Of a DNA stretch of 64,000 bases, positions 57,029-64,000 are shown in pieces. The position numbers were made by a program, and so were the translations under genes. Each line of letters opens with the position of its first letter. Within the stretch, counting starts at the first letter, position 1. Under the pieces are notes generated by a model. It saw only the letters and a list, made by a program, of their open reading frames with translations. It did not search any database and was not told the origin of the DNA. The DNA lies in IMG/VR virus record IMGVR_UViG_3300047362_000477, positions 1 to 64,000 of that record. One strand, written 5' to 3'. Origin of the DNA: a virus.

Positions 57029-57314
57029 AGTGTTTTCCTAAAAATCCTGTAACGCCATTCATCACGTCTGATTTAATTGCGTCATAATCTAATTTAAGAT
57101 TAATTTTTGACATAGAGTCTACTGTTAATGCTTTTAAGATATCATCTTTTGGAGATTCTTCTTTTATCTTTTTTAGATCTTCTTGAGTCAGTACAACCTT
57201 CTCACCAGTAGCTAGGTTTATTTGGACCTCTTTAATATACTCTGCTGGTATATGGTCCATAGATACTTGATCAAAGATCAGATCAAAAGATCTATCTTTT
57301 CTTTCAATTGGCAT
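57018..57314 (-). CDS. hypothetical phage protein
   Basis: A 98-residue protein. FDLIFDQVSMDHIPAEYIKEVQINLATGEKVVL (9-41) is a compact beta/alpha block that I recall from small conserved proteins of marine T4-like phages. The second half is Lys/Asp-rich and ends GVTGFLGKHFDK. No function is known to me. It overlaps the sulfotransferase-like gene. Confidence 0.6.
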   Translation of the reverse strand: MPIERKDRSFDLIFDQVSMDHIPAEYIKEVQINLATGEKVVLTQEDLKKIKEESPKDDILKALTVDSMSKINLKLDYDAIKSDVMNGVTGFLGKHFDK

Positions 57315-57339
57315 TTTTTGCCCGCCTTCTTGTTTTTAA

Positions 57340-57966
57340 TTATTCAGCTGGTTCAGTAACTTTAGCATCAGTCTTCTTTGGTCCTGGTTTTAAACCTGGT
57401 GCCAATTCATATGCCTGAGCTTTTAAGTTTTTAGCTTCTGACTCAAACGATTTAGCTTGAGCTAATAAGTTCTTTGCCATCTGTGTATCATCAAGAGTCT
57501 CACCTGGTGTAGCAGTTTCTGCAACTGGTGCAGGAGCGGCTTGGTCAGCTTTAACTTCTTTACCCGCCATTGGAGTCTCATCCGTTGGTGGTGCTACAAT
57601 AGGTGCACCTTTAGTTTCTTCACGAACAATGTTATTAATTTCAGTTAAGCCTACTGCAATTTCTGCATTAGGTGTCATTAACACATTATCAGTAGACTGT
57701 TTCATAAGTCTTCCTGTCTTGTGAAGTGTTTGAAGCATATTAGTACCGTCTGCCATTACAGTTCTCTCTGCATACTCGTAGAAGTTAGGACTCGCTTGAG
57801 CACCTGGTGCTTCTACTGCATTGATTACATCATCATGCATCCAGTCTGCTAGTGCATCAGTATCTACAACCAAACAACTTTTTGGATCATCTGGTAATTC
57901 TCTGAATACAACTACAACTTTTTTCTGCGTGTTGGCCAATTTACCAACGTGTTTTGTATTTCTCAT
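57340..57966 (-). CDS. hypothetical phage protein with Ala/Pro-rich tail
   Basis: A 208-residue protein starting at the ATG at 57966, which has a good AAGGAG site; a longer frame would run into the upstream gene. The first half is folded (KKVVVVFRELPDDPKSCLVVDTDALADWMHDDV), followed by a long Ala/Pro/Thr/Glu-rich disordered region and a helical end. I believe I recall similar proteins in T4-like marine phages, where some occur in virions. Function unknown. Confidence 0.6.
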   Translation of the reverse strand: MRNTKHVGKLANTQKKVVVVFRELPDDPKSCLVVDTDALADWMHDDVINAVEAPGAQASPNFYEYAERTVMADGTNMLQTLHKTGRLMKQSTDNVLMTPNAEIAVGLTEINNIVREETKGAPIVAPPTDETPMAGKEVKADQAAPAPVAETATPGETLDDTQMAKNLLAQAKSFESEAKNLKAQAYELAPGLKPGPKKTDAKVTEPAE

Positions 57967-57970
57967 ATTA

Positions 57971-58207
57971 TTACTCCTTTGCCGGAGTTTCTGCTTTTGC
58001 ATCAGTTTCAACTTTTGCATCTTCAGGTTGTTCCGGTGTATTTGCTTTAATAAAAGCTACTAGCTTTTCAAAACATTTTCCTACTTGACCTGCTTCAGCG
58101 GCTTTAAATGCGCCACGTTGTGTAGCAAGGTCAATAATATTAGCTGAAAGAACAATGTCCTGAATAGACAATGTTACTGCTTCAGCATTTTTATTTTCTT
58201 CTGCCAT
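57971..58207 (-). CDS. hypothetical protein
   Basis: A 78-residue protein. A helical core (VTLSIQDIVLSANIIDLATQRGAFKAAEAGQVGKCFEKL) is followed by an acidic, Ala/Lys/Pro tail. The core recalls small phage proteins with two amphipathic helices. An AAGGAG site precedes the ATG, and a CATAAATA motif lies about 35 bases upstream. Confidence 0.6.
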   Translation of the reverse strand: MAEENKNAEAVTLSIQDIVLSANIIDLATQRGAFKAAEAGQVGKCFEKLVAFIKANTPEQPEDAKVETDAKAETPAKE

Positions 58208-58243
58208 TTTAATCTCCTTTGATTAATTAACTACTATGTTTAT

Positions 58244-58573
58244 TTATGCCGGCTCGTGTGCGGTATCTGCTAATTTGCTAACATAAAGGTTCTTTTTGAA
58301 CTGTTCAATATCTTTGGGTAGCTCAAACCATAGTTGGTATATATGTTTTACCTTATCTAAAGGTTTAATGTGATACAACCCAGAAATATTATCAACTAAT
58401 GACTTCCAGGATATATCTTCATTGTTGGTAACAATTACTACTCTATTCCTAACCATCTTTTCTAGCAATAGAGTACCTTTGAGTAACTCCATATCAGAAT
58501 TACTTAAACTGTTACCATTTGATACTAACCTTATTTTATCTTTAGTCTTAGCTTGTTTATTAACTAATCCCAT
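58244..58573 (-). CDS. hypothetical protein
   Basis: A 109-residue protein. A basic start (NKQAKTKDKIRL) precedes an alpha/beta region (RNRVVIVTNNEDISWKSLVDNISGL) and a helical end. There is no strong ribosome site upstream. I recognise no family. It lies between the cold-shock gene and the small acidic gene. Confidence 0.55.
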   Translation of the reverse strand: MGLVNKQAKTKDKIRLVSNGNSLSNSDMELLKGTLLLEKMVRNRVVIVTNNEDISWKSLVDNISGLYHIKPLDKVKHIYQLWFELPKDIEQFKKNLYVSKLADTAHEPA

Positions 58574-58585
58574 ATTAGTACCGTA

Positions 58586-58792
58586 CTACTGTTTCTTTAA
58601 CTGAACAGCCACTGGTCCTTTGTTACCATCTTCAACTTCAAATTCAATAGTATCACCTTCTACAAGTGAATCAATTCCTGAATCCTTTACTGCTGAAATA
58701 TGTACAAAGATATCCTTCTCGTCGCCGTCAACGGCAATAAAACCAAAACCTTTAGTTCCATTAAACCATTTTACTTTACCTATTTTACTCAT
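58586..58792 (-). CDS. csp: cold-shock-domain protein
   Basis: A 68-residue protein, the usual length for the family. KIGKVKWFNGTKGFGFIAVDG (3-23) holds the RNP1-like KGFGFI, and DIFVHISAV the RNP2-like FVHI motif. Bacterial Csp proteins bind single-stranded RNA and DNA and melt RNA structures. The true start is the ATG at 58792; a longer frame would run into the VWA gene. A phage copy may keep mRNAs open or tune antitermination. Confidence 0.95.
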   Translation of the reverse strand: MSKIGKVKWFNGTKGFGFIAVDGDEKDIFVHISAVKDSGIDSLVEGDTIEFEVEDGNKGPVAVQLKKQ

Positions 58793-58805
58793 ATTTTCCT
58801 TTTCT

Positions 58806-59972
58806 TTATGTTGCTTCGTAATGTACTGTGACACCAAATGGTGCTTTAATTCTTTTTTGCTTATCACTATGGATTACAAATAATGAATCACAGTAGTCTG
58901 GGTTACCCCAACTTTCCCAAGGGTATCCGTCTGTGAACATGACTAACTGATCTGGATTGATGTCGTTCAATTCCATATAGTTATAAACTGCATCAAAGTC
59001 AGTTCCACCACCACCTTCAAGTTGGTAGTCGTTCATAGTTCGTCCATCATCACTATGGAATTCTTCAACACCATAAACCTTAGTGTCAAATTGCATAATA
59101 GTAACTTTATAGCTATTATACTGATCCATAATACCCTGTACTTCAGATAGGAAGTCACGAAGCATATCTTGACTTATACTTCCTGAAGTATCTAATGCAA
59201 TCGCTATATTCAATTGCTCGTCCTTATTCATACCAGGAAAAATAACTTCTCCTGACCTTTTACTTGGACGCATAAAAGTAAAATCGTTTTTAAGAGAACT
59301 TTCTAATTGTGTTCTAAGAATATCTCTCCAATCCATTTTAGGAGCAATTAATTCATTAATCATTCTCTTAACGGATTCAGGCACATCCATACCAGCATTT
59401 TGTGCCGCTTGGATTGCCGCTTGTTTAATTTCGTCTGCTAGTGCTTTCTTTTCTTCTTCACTTAATTCAGCACCTATACCTTTGCCATCTTTGTCACCTG
59501 GCTTAATTTCTTCTAAGTGTACATCCATACCTTTAGCATCTTTTTTATTTGCTTTAAGATGATCATAAATTTCAAAACTATTCCAACCTTGATATTTCCA
59601 ATCAAGACAAATTTTGCCACCACCTAGTTTATCTTCTGTAATTGGTTCACCTACGTTTTGTTCAACTAGTGTCATATTAATATTATAATCAGCGGCCGCA
59701 TTATATAATTGCGGTTCACGATCTCCTCTTGCCTGCATATGATCAAATACACAATGCAATACTTCATGTCCCACTAAAAAGTCTAACATAGGATCTGTTA
59801 AACTGTTTACAAAATCACGATTAAAAAGAAACTTTCTACCATCTGTTGCCGCAGTAGGCAAATAGTCAGCTTCTTCAATTTTTAATCTAACAGCCAATTG
59901 CCCAAAAAACGGTTTAGTTAATAGCAACCTAACTCTAGATTGTGTAATTCTTTCTTCAGCAGTTTTATTCAT
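58806..59972 (-). CDS. VWA-domain/metallopeptidase-like protein
   Basis: A 388-residue protein with two recognisable parts. The N-terminal part has FLVGHEVLHCVFDHMQARGDRE, an HExxH-type zinc motif at 69-73. The C-terminal VWA domain has NIAIALDTSGSIS for the metal-ion-dependent adhesion site. This is the VWA-like/DUF2201 architecture that partners MoxR-type AAA+ ATPases. The matching ATPase is two genes upstream (60323). The pair may remodel or mature protein complexes. It has its own promoter at 60003-60031. Confidence 0.8.
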   Translation of the reverse strand: MNKTAEERITQSRVRLLLTKPFFGQLAVRLKIEEADYLPTAATDGRKFLFNRDFVNSLTDPMLDFLVGHEVLHCVFDHMQARGDREPQLYNAAADYNINMTLVEQNVGEPITEDKLGGGKICLDWKYQGWNSFEIYDHLKANKKDAKGMDVHLEEIKPGDKDGKGIGAELSEEEKKALADEIKQAAIQAAQNAGMDVPESVKRMINELIAPKMDWRDILRTQLESSLKNDFTFMRPSKRSGEVIFPGMNKDEQLNIAIALDTSGSISQDMLRDFLSEVQGIMDQYNSYKVTIMQFDTKVYGVEEFHSDDGRTMNDYQLEGGGGTDFDAVYNYMELNDINPDQLVMFTDGYPWESWGNPDYCDSLFVIHSDKQKRIKAPFGVTVHYEAT

Positions 59973-60002
59973 CTTTATGTCCCTTATCTAACTTATAACT
60001 AT

Positions 60003-60031
60003 ATAATACTATCTTTACCAACATATGTCAA
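60003..60031 (-). promoter_or_regulatory. sigma-70-like promoter for the VWA gene
   Basis: On the - strand TTGACA (60026-60031), a 17-base spacer and TATTAT (60003-60008), partly overlapping the end of the 60028 gene. The start of transcription would fall about 20 bases before the ATG at 59972. It has no AAGANNTCTT palindrome. Confidence 0.75.
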
Positions 60032-60366
60032 CCTTTATATGACAATTTAAATACCATTGCATCTGGTTGGTTTTTAAAGAAAACTTTATCAATTTCAATA
60101 TGAAAATCTTGGTGATAAAAGTGTTTTCTACAAAATTTAGTTATCCAAGTCTTATGTCCTTTACTGTATAATGGAATAATTTCACAGTTTTTCATCCACT
60201 CTTGCTTGTATTTACTAATATCACTAGCAGTATAATCTTTGAATCCCAAACCATATAATCTAATGTTAGTTCTCTGTCTTGGGGTAAATTGGGAGAGATC
60301 AACTGTCTCTCCCTCTTTTAATTTAGGCGTCAAGTACGAGTCTACCATATCGGTTAAAGTACTCAT
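60028..60366 (-). CDS. hypothetical protein between MoxR and VWA genes
   Basis: A 112-residue protein; I use the ATG at 60366, since one codon earlier is a TTG. It has an acidic-helical start and a mixed region with FTPRQRTNIRLYGLGFKDYT, which may be a small helix-turn segment. The end is Lys/Phe-rich. It overlaps the MoxR gene by 44 bases, unusually much, but its codon pattern and place suggest that it is real. It might link the ATPase and the VWA protein. Confidence 0.55.
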   Translation of the reverse strand: MSTLTDMVDSYLTPKLKEGETVDLSQFTPRQRTNIRLYGLGFKDYTASDISKYKQEWMKNCEIIPLYSKGHKTWITKFCRKHFYHQDFHIEIDKVFFKNQPDAMVFKLSYKG

Positions 60367-61447
60367 CAAACCTCTCTATCTTTTGTTGCTTAGGTACTAG
60401 CTTGTACTGTTGCATTGCAATCCTAGAAGCCATAACAACCATTTCAGTTTCAAAGTTATCCATCATAAAGCTGATGAAGTTTGAGAACCTTTTATGGTAT
60501 TTGTCCATCTCCTTAGATTTAGCACCAGCTTTTTCACCAGCAATAAAACTATCTCTCAACTCATAACATAGTGATGTAGCAAGAGCATACATAGCTGATA
60601 CTTCAGTATTATCAACTTTCTTAACTTTAGCATCTAGTACATCTTCTGGAACAGGAAGGTCACCTGCAATTTTTCTATGAGCCATAAACTTGACAGCAAC
60701 ACCTTCTCCTACACAACCTGCAACCATATCTGTTTGTAGACTTTCAGAAAGTTCATCACCATCTTCTAGTAATTCTGAAGTAAATGTCCAAGCCCTTGGT
60801 GTAGCAAATCCACGTGAACTTGATTGTGGATCAAAGTTATAAAGATCACCTTTGGCAAATGAAAGGTATCCAACTACATCTGGGTTAACATTATTATGAA
60901 CTGCCCAATTTAACCAATCTGTAAAATCAACACGTAGTTCAAAGTGTACGAATCTATTCTCAAGTGGCTTAGGCATTCTATAAGTAACACCTTTGTCAGT
61001 CTCTCTATTACCAGCGGCAATTAAAACTACATTGTCTGGTAATACATATTGACCAATTCGTCTATTAAGAATTAACTGATAACCTGCGGCCTGTACACTA
61101 GGAGCGGCAGAGTTCATTTCGTCTAAGAAAACGATAACAGTATCAAACTGTTTCGCAAATTCTTCTGAAGGTAAATCAGCTGGTGGTAACCAAACCATTT
61201 TACCATTTTTAAGATCTGGAGCTGGGTAACCTCTAAGGTCAGTTGGCTCAAATAGTGCAAGTCTCATATCAACAACGTGAGTCTTACCTAATGCACCAGA
61301 ATCACCAATACCTTGGATTAATTCTGATTTACCAATTCCTGGAGGACCCCATAAAAATACAGGTCTCTTCTTTTTAAAAGCCCTAGTAATCAAAGTAGTG
61401 GCTTCGCTAATTTTTACAGTTCTTGTATCTGATATCGCAGTTTGCAT
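60323..61447 (-). CDS. MoxR-type AAA+ ATPase
   Basis: A 374-residue protein from the ATG at 61447 (an upstream ATG at 61483 would leave almost no leader, since RNA should start near 61485). VFLWGPPGIGKSEL is Walker A, IVFLDEMNSAAPSVQAAGYQL is Walker B with the following helix, and AAGNRETDKGVTYRMPKPLENRF is the sensor region with GNR. MoxR ATPases work with VWA proteins to assemble or activate complexes. The VWA partner lies downstream. Its promoter carries the AAGATATCTT operator. Confidence 0.9.
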   Translation of the reverse strand: MQTAISDTRTVKISEATTLITRAFKKKRPVFLWGPPGIGKSELIQGIGDSGALGKTHVVDMRLALFEPTDLRGYPAPDLKNGKMVWLPPADLPSEEFAKQFDTVIVFLDEMNSAAPSVQAAGYQLILNRRIGQYVLPDNVVLIAAGNRETDKGVTYRMPKPLENRFVHFELRVDFTDWLNWAVHNNVNPDVVGYLSFAKGDLYNFDPQSSSRGFATPRAWTFTSELLEDGDELSESLQTDMVAGCVGEGVAVKFMAHRKIAGDLPVPEDVLDAKVKKVDNTEVSAMYALATSLCYELRDSFIAGEKAGAKSKEMDKYHKRFSNFISFMMDNFETEMVVMASRIAMQQYKLVPKQQKIERFDEYFNRYGRLVLDA

Positions 61448-61491
61448 TTTTTGTCCTTCTTCTAAGTTTGCTTTCTTTGGCATATAATATT

Positions 61492-61520
61492 ATAATAAGA
61501 TATCTTACTTATTTTGTCAA
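61492..61520 (-). promoter_or_regulatory. sigma-70-like promoter with AAGATATCTT operator
   Basis: On the - strand TTGACA (61515-61520), a 17-base spacer and TATTAT (61492-61497). AAGATATCTT (61497-61506) starts 8 bases after the -35 and touches the -10. Identical geometry occurs at 25511-25539 and 63240-63268. It drives the MoxR gene. Confidence 0.8.
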
Positions 61521-61528
61521 CCTATAAA

Positions 61529-61702
61529 TTAATTATTTTCTGTTAAAGTTTTATCTGTCATAAGTGCCCAGATACCTAGCACGATTCCAGTGATTGCAAA
61601 AAGAAAACATCCTAACCAGTTATTTGATTCGTAACCTGTTGGACCGTCAATACAACCTACTGCTAAAATTAAACATAAAATTGAAAGTGTTATTCTAATC
61701 AT
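61529..61702 (-). CDS. small lipoprotein- or membrane-type protein
   Basis: A 57-residue frame with AAGGAG before the ATG. It has an N-terminal hydrophobic signal ending LAVGC (a lipobox-like site at Cys16), then a polar segment (IDGPTGYESNNW) and a second hydrophobic helix (FLFAITGIVLGIWAL). It could be an envelope protein of one or two spans. It is a single-gene unit with its own operator-bearing promoter. Confidence 0.6.
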   Translation of the reverse strand: MIRITLSILCLILAVGCIDGPTGYESNNWLGCFLFAITGIVLGIWALMTDKTLTENN

Positions 61703-61735
61703 TTATATTTCTCCTTTGTTTCTAACTATACTATT

Positions 61736-61764
61736 ATAATACAGTAAGACGTCTTGATTGTCAA
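61736..61764 (-). promoter_or_regulatory. sigma-70-like promoter with AAGACGTCTT operator
   Basis: On the - strand TTGACA (61759-61764), a 17-base spacer and TATTAT (61736-61741). The palindrome AAGACGTCTT (61746-61755) starts 3 bases after the -35 and ends 4 bases before the -10, the same layout as the promoter at 1313-1341. Confidence 0.8.
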
Positions 61765-61787
61765 CCTTTTATACAAAAAAAGATCAT

Positions 61788-61816
61788 AAAAAAACCCTTA
61801 TATTACAAGGGTTTTT
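61788..61816 (-). terminator. intrinsic terminator of the lyase-like gene
   Basis: Read on the - strand: AAAACCCTT, a 7-base loop and AAGGGTTTT, continuing into T residues (T7). It follows the 61841 stop by about 25 bases and isolates the next promoter. The stem is symmetric, so it could also work on the + strand. Confidence 0.85.
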
Positions 61817-61840
61817 AAATTAATTTAAATTATTTTTGTA

Positions 61841-63202
61841 TTAATTCATACACTTTGGCTCAAATCCAAAGTTTCTGTCTACAAAATAAGCTGATTTTTT
61901 AGATTTCCACATTCCATCATCTGCAACTATAGTATGATCTCTATCTGTATAATTCTCAATTAACCAGTCTAGTGATATAGCCATTTGGTGTACGTGGTAT
62001 GCTGAATGAGATTTGTCTTTTGTATGATTCTTCATTCCTGATGGATCCTTACGTTTTCTGTAAGTTTTAACGTCTGTAAGACCCAAGTTAAGTATATCTA
62101 CACTTTTGTCTATTCTTTTCTTTAAATCTTTTGGAAACTGCTTATAACCCCATAGTTCAGCTATGGCATATAGTCCTAGCAAATTGTTTACACCTTGTGA
62201 ATGATACCATACATCTCTAACACCTCTGAAACTGTTGTTATGAATATATCCATCTTTGTATAAAACATGATCAGCTTTAGCAATTCCTTTTTCAATCCAC
62301 TTTACTACTTGTTCTGGTTTATCTTTCCAAGCCAAATATGATAGTATTCCAATAGTTCCATCAGCTAACTGTATAAAACCTCTGGTATGTTTATTTAACT
62401 TCAAAGAACTAATAGCCATTGGTTTAACATATTTTTTGTATAAGGTTTCAATATACTCATCAACAATTTTAAATTGTTCTTCTGTAAATTGATCTTTCAT
62501 TAAATATGCTTGTTGCATATAAGTGGCTCCAAATATCTGAGCTTCGTGTGGTCTATGAGAAATACAAGGTTTACTACCGTCACCTTTACCATTTCCATAA
62601 CATAGATTATCAACTTTGCCTTGGTCTTTTAATTTTCTAATTTCTTCGGAAGTTAAAGTACTTAACATCACACCTGCTTCTGCCCAGGCTACCATAACTT
62701 CAGCAATAATTGGACCATGTTCTTCCATTTTGTTGTTTACGATTGCATAAACAATAGTTCCGTGTAATAGTGCTAATCTATTAGTATGTTTTTCGTGATT
62801 AACATATATACTATTTGATCTTAGTTCATGATCTTTGTTCCAATCATACTCAGTAAGTTTCATTAGGTGATCATAGTTATTACCTTGAAGTTCAGGATTT
62901 TTTGACTTGCTCACGTGTGTTATAGCAAGATCCATTTCCCAATGGGTTTTGCCCCAACTTCCATAACCATGCACACCTTCTAGTGAACAAGTTTCTTTTG
63001 TAAGTTCATTTGCAAAGAAATATTTTGGAATAGCTATATCATTTGCTTTAGCTGATGTACTACAACCTACTAGTGCTAATACAAGTAGTATAAAAAGAAT
63101 ACCTTTAAAGAAGGATACCCAATAGATAGCATAATGTGACATACCTAATTTTTTTCTAACTGACTCAGATAGATCCTTGTGCCATTTAATAATTTGATCC
63201 AT
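61841..63202 (-). CDS. lipoprotein resembling alginate/polysaccharide lyases
   Basis: A 453-residue protein. I use the ATG at 63202, which has a GGAG site and a sensible leader. Residues 31-46 are a membrane segment ending LVGC (lipobox, Cys47), with an unusual basic/helical cytoplasmic stretch before it. The rest is helical and repeated, as in alpha/alpha toroid lyases, with VRDVWYHSQGVNNLLGLYAIAELWG, HVHQMAISLDWLIENY and other Tyr/His/Trp-rich helices. Alginate lyases of this fold break uronate polysaccharides. In a phage it might cut host or environmental sugars, or alter the envelope of the infected cell. Catalytic residues are not certain. Confidence 0.6.
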   Translation of the reverse strand: MDQIIKWHKDLSESVRKKLGMSHYAIYWVSFFKGILFILLVLALVGCSTSAKANDIAIPKYFFANELTKETCSLEGVHGYGSWGKTHWEMDLAITHVSKSKNPELQGNNYDHLMKLTEYDWNKDHELRSNSIYVNHEKHTNRLALLHGTIVYAIVNNKMEEHGPIIAEVMVAWAEAGVMLSTLTSEEIRKLKDQGKVDNLCYGNGKGDGSKPCISHRPHEAQIFGATYMQQAYLMKDQFTEEQFKIVDEYIETLYKKYVKPMAISSLKLNKHTRGFIQLADGTIGILSYLAWKDKPEQVVKWIEKGIAKADHVLYKDGYIHNNSFRGVRDVWYHSQGVNNLLGLYAIAELWGYKQFPKDLKKRIDKSVDILNLGLTDVKTYRKRKDPSGMKNHTKDKSHSAYHVHQMAISLDWLIENYTDRDHTIVADDGMWKSKKSAYFVDRNFGFEPKCMN

Positions 63203-63239
63203 AATATTTTCTCCGTTTATTATCATTAATAATAAGTAT

Positions 63240-63268
63240 ATTATAAGATATCTTGGCTAATTTGTCAA
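63240..63268 (-). promoter_or_regulatory. sigma-70-like promoter with AAGATATCTT operator
   Basis: On the - strand TTGACA (63263-63268), a 17-base spacer and TATAAT (63240-63245), full consensus. AAGATATCTT (63245-63254) has the same spacing as the boxes at 25525 and 61497. It drives the lyase-like lipoprotein gene. Confidence 0.85.
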
Positions 63269-63274
63269 TGAATA

Positions 63275-64000
63275 TTATCGTGCTATTTGTGCGATTGATT
63301 TAACGATTTTTGAGTGATCAAACTCGGTTAGTGCAATTTTTAGTGAAATTAGCTCTTCTCCTCGTTTAACTGTTACATCCCATACGTCACCTGGAAATGC
63401 TTGTAAAGTAAGTTTCATAACTCCGAAACTATTCTCTATTCTTTTACCATTTATTTCTATCAAAATATCACCTTGTAGTAATCCAGCCAATTCACCTACT
63501 GTTTTCTTTGGTGCTTCTTTACCTTCTTCTACTTCAGGATAATTTATGTACGCCATGTGTCTTTCGTCTTTTGGTATATCTTTAACATCTTGTATTTCAA
63601 AAGTGCCCATACTAAAAGGAAGCTCTGCATAAGGTACATATCCTTTAGATTTATAATGAGGGCTCATTATATATTCGTATGATCTTAATGCTTGATCTGC
63701 GGATATTGCTACTCCTACTCCATCCCAACCAGGGATTTGTCTACCTGGACTGTATATAGCCTGTGCTACACCAACTATATTACCTTCTAAATTTAATATA
63801 GGTCCGCCACTATTTCCTTGATTAATTACTGCATCAGTTTGAATCATTAATGCATATGGTCTTAAACCATATCGTTGTGAATGTGTAATATGTCCTTGTG
63901 TTGTTGTCCAAGGCATACCCATTCCGTGTCCTATAATAACTACAGGATCACCAGTATTGTAATCATCAGTATCAGCAAACTTTAAAGTTTTCCAATGTTC
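63275..64000 (-). CDS. HtrA/DegP-type serine protease with PDZ domain, cut by the window edge
   Basis: The frame is open to the end of the window (242 codons seen), so the N-terminus with signal and catalytic His is missing. Visible parts are FADTDDYNTGDPVVIIGHG, the serine block VINQGNSGGPILNLEGNIVGVAQ and a C-terminal PDZ domain (AGLLQGDILIEINGKRIENSFGVMKLTLQAFPGDVWDVTVKRG). HtrA proteases degrade or refold envelope proteins in bacteria. Next to the lipoprotein above, it suggests that the phage manages the host envelope. The first ATG inside the window (63922) is internal, not the start. Confidence 0.85.
   Translation of the reverse strand, partial: EHWKTLKFADTDDYNTGDPVVIIGHGMGMPWTTTQGHITHSQRYGLRPYALMIQTDAVINQGNSGGPILNLEGNIVGVAQAIYSPGRQIPGWDGVGVAISADQALRSYEYIMSPHYKSKGYVPYAELPFSMGTFEIQDVKDIPKDERHMAYINYPEVEEGKEAPKKTVGELAGLLQGDILIEINGKRIENSFGVMKLTLQAFPGDVWDVTVKRGEELISLKIALTEFDHSKIVKSIAQIAR

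Noticed and set aside
1-64000. tRNA genes, CRISPR arrays, insertion sequences and attachment sites.
   Set aside because: None was seen: no cloverleaf with a T-arm, no regularly spaced repeats, no transposase or integrase. An eye search can miss a degenerate tRNA, so a covariance-model scan would be decisive.

Overview
The window looks like part of a large, AT-rich marine tailed-phage genome, probably T4-like, with an alphaproteobacterial or SAR11-type host as a plausible guess. It has densely packed genes with ATGA or TAATG overlaps and no gene-free stretch over about 200 bases. It carries a gp44-type clamp loader, a GroES-like co-chaperonin, two ClpP-like proteases, a MazG-like enzyme, a SleB-type wall hydrolase and GATAAATA motifs resembling T4 late promoters. 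No tRNA, rRNA, CRISPR array, insertion sequence, capsid, tail or terminase gene is recognisable here. One repeat-bearing beta-rich protein may be a virion component. Host and taxonomy are inferences.

Layout. 1-4.9 kb (+): small unknown genes, a GIY-YIG-like protein, a SleB-type hydrolase and an SGNH-hydrolase-like protein. 4.9-7.8 kb (-): a translationally coupled cassette with a GNAT-like protein, a small helical membrane-associated protein, a stripped-down AMP-forming adenylation enzyme and two sulfotransferase-like proteins. 7.8-15 kb (+): a GNAT-like protein, a radical SAM enzyme, a QueD/PTPS-like protein, then an Fe-S run (SufT-like, 7Fe ferredoxin, two Nfu-like scaffolds, an A-type carrier) interleaved with adenine phosphoribosyltransferase and MazG. 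15-26 kb (+): a DnaE fragment, GroES-like, ClpP-like, PRPP synthetase, 2OG oxygenase-like, kinase-like, clamp loader, an ExbB/ExbD-like membrane trio, a second ClpP and an SprT-like protein.

26-56 kb, almost all on the - strand, is the most unusual part: fourteen radical SAM cores, most with an N-terminal Cys-rich module, plus two free-standing SPASM-like tails. They are mixed with two amidinotransferases, a PLP-aminotransferase-like protein, an SDR-like protein, three 2OG/Fe(II) oxygenase-like proteins, a nitroreductase, a class II aaRS-like core without an anticodon domain, a sulfotransferase-like protein, two paralogous proteins of unknown family and an MTA/SAH nucleosidase-like protein. 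It reads like a biosynthetic or modification cluster. The nucleosidase, adenine phosphoribosyltransferase, PRPP synthetase and Fe-S genes form a plausible support system for radical SAM chemistry, which releases 5'-deoxyadenosine and consumes Fe-S clusters. 57-64 kb (-): small phage proteins, a cold-shock protein, a MoxR ATPase with a VWA/metallopeptidase-like partner, a lipoprotein resembling alginate lyases and an HtrA-like protease cut by the window edge.

Regulation. At least a dozen sigma-70-like promoters (TTGACA, 16-17 bases, TATAAT/TATTAT) are visible. Five contain the palindrome AAGANNTCTT between -35 and -10 in one of two fixed positions, which suggests a shared repressor or activator. 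GATAAATA-type motifs sit at the heads of several transcription units and are candidate late promoters.
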